From: Dehalococcoidia bacterium
GTDB taxonomy: Bacteria; Chloroflexota; Dehalococcoidia; Dehalococcoidales; RBG-16-60-22
Assembly (NCBI GenBank): GCA_030613665.1
Contig: JAUWLN010000058.1
Span: forward strand, 1-9,880
Direction of reading: 5' to 3'
DNA length: 9,880 nucleotides
A program made the translations under genes and the position numbers. This document shows positions 1 through 6,745 of this stretch, piece by piece. The notes below the pieces were generated by a model that was not told the DNA's origin, searched no databases, and was given only the letters and a program-made list of their open reading frames with translations. How positions within the stretch are numbered: position 1 is the stretch's first letter; every line of letters begins with the position of its first letter.

Positions 1-93
1 ATGCTCGGTACAAACGTCGGCTACCGGCCTGCCTTTCAATCCCTGCAGCACTACGGTGGTCTTGGTCCGTGGATCCCATTTGCGTCTTGGCAT
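1..93 (-). CDS. IS3-family transposase OrfA, N-terminal part only
   Basis: This is the first 31 codons of a reading frame that runs out of the window. It begins MPRRKWDP and continues with VVLQGLKGRPVADVCTEH. This is the typical start of the IS3/IS911 OrfA helix-turn-helix protein (HTH_Tnp_1 type), which binds the terminal repeats of the element and is joined by frameshifting to the OrfB DDE integrase. I chose the ATG at 93 because GAGGAG lies about 9 bases upstream. An in-frame ATG at 120 would add nine residues but has a weaker ribosome binding site. The OrfB part and the second terminal repeat are not visible, so I cannot say whether the element is intact. Confidence 0.8.
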   Translation of the reverse strand, partial: MPRRKWDPRTKTTVVLQGLKGRPVADVCTEH

Positions 94-163
94 GGCTGTT
101 ACTCCTCTTTCTCCAGCCATCTTACTCTCTTATCTCCAACCTTGCCTTAATGGGGAGCAGTAT
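1..163 (-). mobile_element. Left end of an IS3-family insertion sequence (partial)
   Basis: The stretch holds the start of an IS3-type orfA and about 70 bases of upstream sequence. Read on the minus strand, its outer edge carries TACTGCTCCCC followed by ATTAAGGC, which resembles the terminal inverted repeats of IS3-family elements (TG..CTG.CCCC type). The exact boundary is uncertain by a few bases (about 159 to 165), because the other end and the target duplication lie outside the window. The element interrupts the MmgE/PrpD gene, whose family-like sequence stops at about 165. The distance from terminal repeat to orfA start fits the family. Confidence 0.72.
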
Positions 164-1203
164 AATACCTCACCACTGAAGATAGCGCTGCCAATGGTAT
201 AGGGAATACTGAACATGGCATCACCGCCTGTTTCAGGGCGGCATTTAGTCTCGCGTGGAAGGCAAACATTGTTATAGGCGGCCTGCCCCACCCTGAGCAC
301 AATTTTTTCTATTTCCCGGCTTGTCAGATTATTTTTCTGTACGATGTCCAGTACATTATCAATGGGGCAGAGGGTATACCCGCAAGAAGGATACGGTTTT
401 ACGGCTAAATTCATGACCTCGTATCTTTGCCCAAAACCGTCCATCAGTCGGTTCAGGTCATGATGTATTCCCCGGTAATAGACTTCGTAGAAACCGCCCT
501 GTGAATCCAGGAACCGCTTTGAAGTTCCGAGCCCGTTTTTACCCAGCGTCGCTGATAGCATAGCGGCTCTGGCCGATAGACCCTGCTGAAGTGACAGGGT
601 AGCTCCACCGCCGACATCGCGTACGCCCTGAACATTCCCGGCGGATTGACTGTAGGCTAATCCCAGTGCATTTAACATCTGCTCCGAGTTAAAACCCATC
701 AACTTTCCCGCAGTTATAGCCCCGCCAAAGATACCGCAAACATCTCCCACCCATCCGCTCAACCCGGAACAATAGTCGGGTACCATACGCATGCGGCACA
801 TGACCTCCGAGCCGATGGTGACCGCGCTGATAAAATTTCTGCCGTTGACTTTACCACCAAGTTCTGCCGTGGCCAGCGCTACCGGCACCATGGTTGGGGG
901 AGGCTGCGTTCCGGTGCTGAAGTGATACTGATTAAAATCCAAGGCGCGTGCCATTGCGGCGTTGACAAAAACAGCGTCATGGGCCGGGATGGCCATATTA
1001 TGAAGGAAAATACTGCTCTCCGGTTTTCCTTGCCACTGGCTGACTAATTCGAACAGCTTCTTTGCCACCGGCGTAGTTGAACCAGCAATCGCCACACCGA
1101 TAAGGTCAACGACACTCTTTTTGCAGGCCATAACCACTTCAGCGGGCAAATCATCATAATTGATTGAGATTGCCTTATCTACCAGTTCCTCTTCAATGCT
1201 CAT
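130..1203 (-). CDS. MmgE/PrpD family protein, C-terminus lost to IS insertion
   Basis: This belongs to the MmgE/PrpD superfamily (2-methylcitrate dehydratase, iminodisuccinate epimerase, cis-aconitate decarboxylase and many uncharacterised relatives). Visible family segments are the N-terminal helix with DLPAEVV and VVDLIGVAIAG, the ALDFNQYH segment followed by VPVALATAELGG, the KPYPSCGYT segment with IDNVLDIV, and FSIPYTIGSAIFSGEV near the end. Right after GEVL the family sequence stops. About ten foreign residues encoded by the IS end lead to a TAA. At 357 residues it lacks roughly the last 80 to 100 of a usual 440 to 470, so it is probably inactive. The start at 1203 is an ATG with GGGGAC upstream and fits the family N-terminus. 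A TTG at 1266, overlapping the previous stop (TTGA), would add 21 polar residues unlike the family. It is the last gene of the cluster. The substrate is unknown, and PrpD itself is not implied. Confidence 0.85.
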   Translation of the reverse strand: MSIEEELVDKAISINYDDLPAEVVMACKKSVVDLIGVAIAGSTTPVAKKLFELVSQWQGKPESSIFLHNMAIPAHDAVFVNAAMARALDFNQYHFSTGTQPPPTMVPVALATAELGGKVNGRNFISAVTIGSEVMCRMRMVPDYCSGLSGWVGDVCGIFGGAITAGKLMGFNSEQMLNALGLAYSQSAGNVQGVRDVGGGATLSLQQGLSARAAMLSATLGKNGLGTSKRFLDSQGGFYEVYYRGIHHDLNRLMDGFGQRYEVMNLAVKPYPSCGYTLCPIDNVLDIVQKNNLTSREIEKIVLRVGQAAYNNVCLPRETKCRPETGGDAMFSIPYTIGSAIFSGEVLYCSPLRQGWR

Positions 1204-1262
1204 TTCATCGTCCCCAACAGTGTCGGTTGAATCTGTTCGTCCACCGGCATTATCAGATGGTG

Positions 1263-2060
1263 TCAAATGCCCAGATTGAAAACTTTATTCGGGTTGTCGA
1301 ACAGGACCTTTTCTACATCTGCTTCGCTTAAGCCCAGACGCCGCATCTGTACGGCTATCCTTGGCACAGAGAGTGGGTCGGAACGATGGCGGATTCGGCT
1401 ATCACTGCTGACCAGTATGCGGTCCATATTATTCTCGGATATAATTTTGGCGGCATCTTCGGGAGTCATCCTGCGCATGGGCAGCACCGAGAGGCCGGCA
1501 ATACACCCGGCTTCGGTGATTATTTTGGTGGTACTGGCATCCGAATGAACGATAATCGCTTTATCCCGGTCAAGTCCAGTGTCGTCAATGAGCTTGATAT
1601 ACCGCTCAATCCAGCTGGCTCTCTCTGCTGACGGTAAATGCAATACAGCTGCCTTATTATGCTCTTTAGCCATCCTGAGCTCTGCTTTTAAAATCTCTTC
1701 TTGCTTGCTCAGGTCAGGACAGGTGCCAGATTTCGGTTCCATGCCGATTTCTCCGACACCTGCCACCTCCTCTCGTTTCAAGTATCCAGGCAATGCGTCA
1801 AGTATCTTCTCGTAGTCGGCAGGAATGGCGTTCATGTTGATGCCCAGGATAACATGGACATCTATGAAGTAATCGGAAGCGCGCCTGGTTTCTCCGACCA
1901 GCGTATGTTCAAAATAATTGACCGCTGCCTGCGCTGACGTGGCGTAGTCCATTCCGCCAGCTGCGTCGGCAATGAGAACTTTGACACCGGATGCCGACAT
2001 AGCCTCCAAATCCTGAAGGTCAAGGGATTCCATCATTACATGAGTATCTATTAATTGCAT
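1263..2060 (-). CDS. TatD-like metal-dependent hydrolase
   Basis: This 265-residue protein has the amidohydrolase/TatD barrel pattern: IDTHV at residues 4-8, GVGEIGMEP at 101-109 with Glu104, VLHLPS with His141, IIVHSD with His172, and ILVSSDSR with Asp220. It most resembles the TatD-related proteins whose middle reads GINMN.IP followed by VAGVGEIG, rather than the TatD nuclease proper. One ligand is odd: the usual HxH after strand 1 is H7-V-M9, so the second histidine is replaced by methionine. It may bind metal differently, bind one ion only, or be a non-hydrolytic member. The start is secure, with AGGAGG eight bases before the ATG. It follows the DUF169 gene by 47 bases, and its stop lies 59 bases before the preferred MmgE/PrpD start. 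The substrate is unknown; a ring-opened or lactone intermediate of the pathway is a guess. Confidence 0.75.
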   Translation of the reverse strand: MQLIDTHVMMESLDLQDLEAMSASGVKVLIADAAGGMDYATSAQAAVNYFEHTLVGETRRASDYFIDVHVILGINMNAIPADYEKILDALPGYLKREEVAGVGEIGMEPKSGTCPDLSKQEEILKAELRMAKEHNKAAVLHLPSAERASWIERYIKLIDDTGLDRDKAIIVHSDASTTKIITEAGCIAGLSVLPMRRMTPEDAAKIISENNMDRILVSSDSRIRHRSDPLSVPRIAVQMRRLGLSEADVEKVLFDNPNKVFNLGI

Positions 2061-2107
2061 CTTTGGCCTCCTGGCTGCATAAAATTATTTACCGGGCGGA
2101 TAACCGA

Positions 2108-2935
2108 TTAAATTTTTTGATACTTCTGTTCATGCGGCGGTGATTTTTTCACGTCCACGCCCAGCATCTCTCCAAGCTTGGAGTAGGCTGGTTTAAGGTC
2201 ATACTCCTCTTTGTACTCCTGAGTGATTGGCAATCCCCATCCATTCTCCTGCAGGAACCTCAAACCGGCGATAAAATCAGGGAGCAACTCCGGTACCAAT
2301 GTAAAGAGAATTTCATCATCCTGGGCAGAAGCCAGCCGTCGGTCTCCTTTACAGGGGATGGAAACGGCGCATTCACGTTTCAGCAGTGAAGGAACGACCG
2401 CATAAACGCAGGCTGCATGTCCTGACAACTGGCAGTACAGGTCTTTGCCGTCAATCCAGTTCTTGATGATTAAAAGCTGGCTTGCCTGCGCACCGGTAAC
2501 ATGCATTACGATGACATCAGGCATAAAACTGCATGTGTTGACTGGCGCCGAAACGATGCCTTTATAAGCACCGTATTCCAGATAGGGCATGTTCTGACAC
2601 CATATAGCGGCGTCCTCGAGCTTCCTGACGCTGTCCGGGTAACGATGTCTTCCTTCCAGAAAGTAGGGAATGCGTTCGGCAAGGCCCAGGCCAAGGACGG
2701 GTTCAAAACACCACATATCTTCTTTAAACATCGCGATGGTCGCATTGGCACGTTGGGACTTGGCAAAGCTCTGGCATAAAGAATATTTATGGCCCCAGTC
2801 CCGAGTTGGAATGACGGCGTCTTCAGGAACCTCATCTACGCTTTTCAGCATCTTAACTGCTATGGGATGGACCCGCATCCGCAGCCAGTTTTCCAGCTCC
2901 GTACCATATTCCTGAATTTCTTTCAAAGATGGCAT
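2108..2935 (-). CDS. DUF169 domain-containing protein
   Basis: This is a protein of about 275 residues from the DUF169 family (COG2043), whose function is unknown. Supporting segments are the N-terminal VHPIAVKML, the Cys-containing YSLCQSF, the FEPVLGLG stretch, APVNTCSFMPDVIVMH, and GKDLYCQLSGHAACVYA followed by IPCKGDRR. It has eight cysteines (residues 55, 77, 114, 136, 169, 177, 190 and 196, counted from the first of two adjacent methionines). Several sit in conserved family segments, so a metal, cluster or thiol role is possible but unproven. Two ATG codons lie side by side at 2938 and 2935. AAGGAGG ends two bases before the first and five before the second, which favours the second. 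No signal peptide or membrane segment is visible, so it is probably cytoplasmic. It lies between the SDR and TatD-like genes in the same run of genes. Confidence 0.85.
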   Translation of the reverse strand: MPSLKEIQEYGTELENWLRMRVHPIAVKMLKSVDEVPEDAVIPTRDWGHKYSLCQSFAKSQRANATIAMFKEDMWCFEPVLGLGLAERIPYFLEGRHRYPDSVRKLEDAAIWCQNMPYLEYGAYKGIVSAPVNTCSFMPDVIVMHVTGAQASQLLIIKNWIDGKDLYCQLSGHAACVYAVVPSLLKRECAVSIPCKGDRRLASAQDDEILFTLVPELLPDFIAGLRFLQENGWGLPITQEYKEEYDLKPAYSKLGEMLGVDVKKSPPHEQKYQKI

Positions 2936-3020
2936 CATATCCTCCTTATTTCAGGCGAATGGAACTTTAAAGATTTTTTCTGAATGGATACCTTGTTTAC
3001 GTTGACCAGGCCTATTTCTA

Positions 3021-3986
3021 TTATGCCTGATTGGCTCGTCCGGCCCTGACCTCCTTGATGAAATCTTCCACCATTTCCTTAGCAAAATACTGAGTCTGGT
3101 AACCAAAATCCTCAAAGGCAACCGCATTCTCCATTTCGTAGCTGACCCCGCTGTTTGCCATCTTCATGGCTTCACTTTTGTCCCACTCAAAGGTAATCTG
3201 TGAATCGGGGACGTGTTTTTTTATCTGCTCTGCTATTTCGGAGAGAGTGGCCATGAAGCCATGGACGTTATAAACTCGTTGCCGTAACCGGCTTTCCTCC
3301 GCCTTCTTGAGCTCTACCATCGCCCTCACGGCATCTTTAATATAGATATAAGCACAGGGGGCATCGGGATTGGAGTGGACAACGTATGGCTGTCCCTGAG
3401 CCGTTCTTTCGGTTATCCCTGACCAGTCGCCATAATAATAAGAAATCTGGCGGGTTGGGCCGACAACCATGGCGTACCTTATGGCCCGGAAATTAACGCC
3501 GTACTGTCGGTAGTACTGTTCCCCGAGCCGCTCGCAGCATACTTTGGTGGTGGTGTACATGTTTTCCGGATTCTGGATGGTATCATTAAATACCTGCTTT
3601 GGAGGATTCTTTAATCCATAAGTAGCACCCGAACTAACGAAGACGACATCTTTCACATCAAGAAAGCGGGCTGCCTCCAGGATATTTACGGTTCCCAATA
3701 CGTTTACTCTAAAACCATTGGCGGCGCTATTCTCGCAGTCTTTACTTAGCAAAGCTGCGGTGTGGTATACGGTATCGATATCGTATTTTTTCAATACCTC
3801 AAGCACCTGCACCCAGTTACCGATATCGCCGCTGTGAATTTCCACATTGCCTTCAAGGTCGGCAGCGCCGGGTGGCAAATCGCTTCTTCTTTGAAACAAA
3901 ATTACTTCTTCTGCATCGGCCAGCAGTTCCCTGGCCAGATAGGTTCCAAAAAGCCCGAAGCCGCCGGTAATCAAATTTTTTGCCAT
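3021..3986 (-). CDS. NAD-dependent epimerase/dehydratase (extended SDR family)
   Basis: This 321-residue Rossmann-fold enzyme of the extended short-chain dehydrogenase family would oxidise, reduce or epimerise a hydroxy or keto group using NAD(P). Its nucleotide-binding motif GGFGLFG is at residues 8-14, SGDIGN at 52-57, YHTAAL at 74-79, the SSGATYG active-site serine region at 118-124, and the catalytic pair Tyr144/Lys148 in YTTTK. YIYIKDAVRAM at 213-223 is also typical. All key residues are present and the length is normal for the family. The start is an ATG with GAGGAGG six bases upstream, 17 bases after the cyclase stop, so the two are almost certainly cotranscribed. Relatives act on nucleotide sugars. 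The neighbouring acid transporter and cyclase point instead to a small hydroxy-acid or alcohol substrate, which is inference. Confidence 0.88.
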   Translation of the reverse strand: MAKNLITGGFGLFGTYLARELLADAEEVILFQRRSDLPPGAADLEGNVEIHSGDIGNWVQVLEVLKKYDIDTVYHTAALLSKDCENSAANGFRVNVLGTVNILEAARFLDVKDVVFVSSGATYGLKNPPKQVFNDTIQNPENMYTTTKVCCERLGEQYYRQYGVNFRAIRYAMVVGPTRQISYYYGDWSGITERTAQGQPYVVHSNPDAPCAYIYIKDAVRAMVELKKAEESRLRQRVYNVHGFMATLSEIAEQIKKHVPDSQITFEWDKSEAMKMANSGVSYEMENAVAFEDFGYQTQYFAKEMVEDFIKEVRAGRANQA

Positions 3987-4003
3987 GATACCTCCTCTTT
4001 ATT

Positions 4004-4768
4004 TCAATCAGGAACGAAGGCAACCGCACGCACCCAGCCGGCACCCGCGTTTTGTACTTTTACGGGAAAGGCACAGACCTTAAAACCGAAGTGCGGCAGC
4101 TGGTCAAGGTTAGTTAACCACTCGAGGATGCACATGCCTTTTTCACCGGCAGCGCGGTGTCCCTGCATGTAACTGCCCGGTCTTATCCCTTTCTGAAGGT
4201 CGGCCATCTGCATTTTAACCGGGCGGTCCCAGATGGGGGCGTCAGTGCCAACAACCCTGATGCCGCGTTCACCAAGCCAGAGTGTGGCCTCGCGTGTCAT
4301 GCCAGCGTTCATCTCATCGCATCCAGGCTGGCCGTAATGTTCAGAGGCTCCGGTCTTGATAAGGACGATGTCCATCGGTTTCGGCGAATAGCCAATTTGT
4401 TCAAATGCCTTCTGTACGTCAGCGGCGGTGATATCTTCACCGGGTTTTTTCCAGCTCAGGTCAATCCAGGCCCCATCTCCGAAGCACCATTCGAGCGGAA
4501 CCTGGTCAACGGTCAGCGCTGGTTTTCCCTCAGCCATATCATCGTAATGCCAGGGAGCGTCAAAGTGCGTTCCGGCATGGCAGGTCAGGGAGGTGAATTG
4601 CTCCATAGCGTTAGCTTTACCACCCATAGCTTCCGGATTAATGCCAAACTTCTCGCTTATCATCTTCGCCCGTGTGCGATGGTCAAGGTAGGTAATTTCG
4701 GCTGGCGCCCCGAATCCGCCGCCGTTCATCAAAGGTAAGCTCAGGTCTACAACGCGATATCCTTCCAT
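4004..4768 (-). CDS. Cyclase family protein (kynurenine formamidase-like metal hydrolase)
   Basis: This 254-residue member of the putative cyclase family includes kynurenine formamidase KynB and isatin hydrolase among its relatives. These are metal-dependent enzymes that open amide or lactam bonds or carry out related reactions. The signature HAGTHFDAPWH is at residues 64-74, giving His64, His68 and Asp70 as metal ligands. VVGTDAPIWD is at 172-181, and His204 and Glu216 near the end match the remaining conserved catalytic positions. The start DLSLPL pattern (residues 8-13) is also typical. The ATG has AAAGGAG five bases upstream. It is the first metabolic gene after the TRAP transporter and abuts the SDR gene, so it probably acts on the imported compound or its first product. 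KynB itself is unlikely, as no other kynurenine-pathway gene is present. Confidence 0.88.
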   Translation of the reverse strand: MEGYRVVDLSLPLMNGGGFGAPAEITYLDHRTRAKMISEKFGINPEAMGGKANAMEQFTSLTCHAGTHFDAPWHYDDMAEGKPALTVDQVPLEWCFGDGAWIDLSWKKPGEDITAADVQKAFEQIGYSPKPMDIVLIKTGASEHYGQPGCDEMNAGMTREATLWLGERGIRVVGTDAPIWDRPVKMQMADLQKGIRPGSYMQGHRAAGEKGMCILEWLTNLDQLPHFGFKVCAFPVKVQNAGAGWVRAVAFVPD

Positions 4769-4810
4769 TGCTACTCCTTTACCAGGTTAGATACAGTAGT
4801 CAATTGTACT

Positions 4811-4831
4811 AAAACCGCCGCAAGGTCGGTT
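4811..4831 (-). terminator. Weak hairpin after dctM, possible attenuator
   Basis: On the minus strand, AACCG pairs with CGGTT, and an inner CC/GG pair closes a four-base TTGC loop with one bulged A. The T-run TTTT overlaps the 3' arm. The stem is short and the T-run is only four bases, so it would be a weak intrinsic terminator at best. Its place, between the transporter and the enzyme genes, could reduce expression of the latter. Chance occurrence is quite possible. Confidence 0.3.
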
Positions 4832-4851
4832 CTTCAACCTTTAGTAATCAT

Positions 4852-6171
4852 TTACTTTATCATCATATTGGGCATCCAGGTGGCTAATTCCGGAATAAAG
4901 AAAACCAGGACCATAACCACCATCATTATCAGGAAGAAAGGTACGATAGCCCGGTAAATATCCATCATGGTTACACCCGGTAGATTCAGCCCCTTGAAAT
5001 AGAATAGAACCATGCCGAAGGGAGGTGTCATTATTCCGACGAGCAAATCCATGGTGAATAGCAGTCCGAACCACAGCAAATCAAAGCCAAGAGCCATAAC
5101 TATGGGGTAGAAGATGGGCAGGAAGATAACCGTAATAGGGGTAGCATCGATAAACATGCCCAGAATGAAGACCAGGAAAAGTATGCCAACGACGATTGCC
5201 CAGGGGCTTACCGGTAACGCCAGCAGAAACTCACGCAGGTAGTTCTGTACTCCTAGAACACCGATAAGTTGAGAGAAAGCGCCGCCAGCCGCTAATAGCC
5301 ACATCAGCATGGCGGTTATTCTGATGGCCGTTGTCGTCGCTTTCTGCAGGTTCTTCAAGGTGAGGTTGCGATAAATAGCGGCGCATATTAAAGCACCAAC
5401 CGCGCCGACTCCTCCCGCCTCACTCGGCGTAGCGATGCCGAGGTATATCAACCCCAGAACCATGAAAATCAGCAGAATGGGCAATATCGAACCGCGCAGC
5501 GACTTCATTTTTTCCCTGAAGTCAACGCGCTCTTCAGGTGGCAAGGGAGGTCCCATCCTCGGATTCTTCCAGCACCTTATACCGATGTAAGCCATGTAGC
5601 CAATGGAGGTTATGAAGCCGGGAATAATACCGGCGATAAATAGTTTCCCGATGGATATTTCACTCACCGCGGCGACAACAATCATCGGTACACTGGGAGG
5701 AATCAAGGGCCCGAGGGAGCCGCCGGCTGGAATAGCGCCTATAATCATTCTCTTATCATAACCACGCCGCTCCATTTCAGGGTAGGCCAGCAACCCCAGC
5801 GTTAAGGTGGCCGTAGCGGCAGAGCCGGTCATGGCAGCCAAGACGGTAGCGATGGCAATTGTGCCCATGGCCAATCCACCCTTAAGCCCTGCCATCCACT
5901 TGTGCATCATGTCATACATGGCGGCACCCAGGCCGGACATTTCCAGGACAGTGGCCATAAATATGAAGGTTGGCAGGGCAATGAAGATATCAGTGGTGAT
6001 GGTGGAAAAGAACCCGAGTCCCAGGGAACTGGTAGCTGGTAAGCCTCTTAAATACCAGAAACCGATGGCGGACAGGCTTAAAAGAACAAAGGTTACCGGT
6101 AACCCCGTTAGAAGCATGAGAAGCATGATGCCGAGGACGATGATGCTTAATAACCCGACGTCAATATTCAT
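4852..6171 (-). CDS. dctM: TRAP transporter large permease subunit (DctM family)
   Basis: This 439-residue polytopic inner-membrane protein is hydrophobic throughout, with about 12 predicted helices. It forms the ion-coupled transport channel of a tripartite ATP-independent periplasmic transporter for organic acids. Family signatures are GGSLGPLIPPS at residues 150-160, followed by GKLFIAGIIPG, then ATPSEAGG at 247-254 and GMFIDATPITVIFLPI further on. The length is normal. The ATG overlaps the dctQ stop as TAATG, so translation is probably coupled, and GAGGT lies nine bases upstream. The presence of all three subunits indicates a complete importer. The transported substrate cannot be assigned from the permease. 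Confidence 0.95.
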   Translation of the reverse strand: MNIDVGLLSIIVLGIMLLMLLTGLPVTFVLLSLSAIGFWYLRGLPATSSLGLGFFSTITTDIFIALPTFIFMATVLEMSGLGAAMYDMMHKWMAGLKGGLAMGTIAIATVLAAMTGSAATATLTLGLLAYPEMERRGYDKRMIIGAIPAGGSLGPLIPPSVPMIVVAAVSEISIGKLFIAGIIPGFITSIGYMAYIGIRCWKNPRMGPPLPPEERVDFREKMKSLRGSILPILLIFMVLGLIYLGIATPSEAGGVGAVGALICAAIYRNLTLKNLQKATTTAIRITAMLMWLLAAGGAFSQLIGVLGVQNYLREFLLALPVSPWAIVVGILFLVFILGMFIDATPITVIFLPIFYPIVMALGFDLLWFGLLFTMDLLVGIMTPPFGMVLFYFKGLNLPGVTMMDIYRAIVPFFLIMMVVMVLVFFIPELATWMPNMMIK

Positions 6172-6677
6172 TACTGAGCTACCTCATCGCCTCGAATCAG
6201 GGTAAGGATATGACGTATCCAGCCGGCAATTGCCTGCAGCAGCAGCGCGCCAACGCCGATTACAATGAGCACTTTCAGAGGATAGACAACCGGAGCCCAG
6301 GTAGATGTCCAGTGTTCTTTAATGCTTAGCGCGAACTGAGCACTGATGGATAGTCGCCATAGAAGAATAGCAACGCCGCCAACCAGAAAGATGTACATAA
6401 TGGTGTCCAGCAGGGCCCTTTTCCTCGTTGACAGCTTGGAAATCAGAATATCTACGGAAACATGACCTTTGTGAAGAAGGGCATAGCCCCCTCCGAGGAC
6501 TACAATTGCTGCCTGTATCTGGACCCCGACGTCCCAGACCCATATCGTGGGCATATTGAGTACATATCTGAGGATGACGTCAAGGAAAACTATAAAAGAT
6601 AGAGGGATAAGAAGCCAACCGGCAATCTTTCCCATCCAATCATTGGTAGCATCAATAGCACGGAGGACCTTCTGCAT
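6171..6677 (-). CDS. dctQ: TRAP transporter small permease subunit (DctQ family)
   Basis: This 168-residue inner-membrane protein has four predicted helices, the usual DctQ topology. It supports the large permease and the docking of the binding protein. The pattern includes IVFLDVILRYVLN in helix 1, IWVWDVGVQ, the conserved KGHVSVDIL loop after helix 2, and WAPVVYPLKVLIVIG leading into helix 4. I prefer the ATG at 6677, preceded by AAGTGA at a suitable distance. A GTG three codons upstream (6686) has no ribosome binding site. It lies 68 bases after dctP, with a strong hairpin in between, and overlaps dctM by one base. Confidence 0.9.
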   Translation of the reverse strand: MQKVLRAIDATNDWMGKIAGWLLIPLSFIVFLDVILRYVLNMPTIWVWDVGVQIQAAIVVLGGGYALLHKGHVSVDILISKLSTRKRALLDTIMYIFLVGGVAILLWRLSISAQFALSIKEHWTSTWAPVVYPLKVLIVIGVGALLLQAIAGWIRHILTLIRGDEVAQ

Positions 6678-6700
6678 ATTTATCACTTACATTTAGAACG

Positions 6701-6733
6701 GAGGGCTGTGGCCGTTAGGGGGCCACAGCCCTC
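6701..6733 (-). promoter_or_regulatory. Perfect 13-bp hairpin between dctP and dctQ
   Basis: GAGGGCTGTGGCC at 6701-6713 is the exact reverse complement of GGCCACAGCCCTC at 6721-6733, with a seven-base loop. The stem is GC-rich and must be stable in RNA. No T-run follows it on the minus strand, so it is not a classic intrinsic terminator. It begins 13 bases after the dctP stop. A likely role is to protect the 3' end of the dctP message and so give more binding protein than permease, as intergenic hairpins do in other binding-protein transporter operons such as malE-malF. Partial termination is the alternative. Confidence 0.75.
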
Positions 6734-6745
6734 GCGGCATTAGGT

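Noticed and set aside
130..1203. Assignment as 2-methylcitrate dehydratase PrpD
   Set aside because: No methylcitrate synthase or lyase gene is present, and the superfamily covers many reactions, so only the family name is justified.
4157..4738. Plus-strand open frame of 193 codons
   Set aside because: It is antisense to the cyclase gene, whose metal motif is complete; no domain is seen in the antisense translation.
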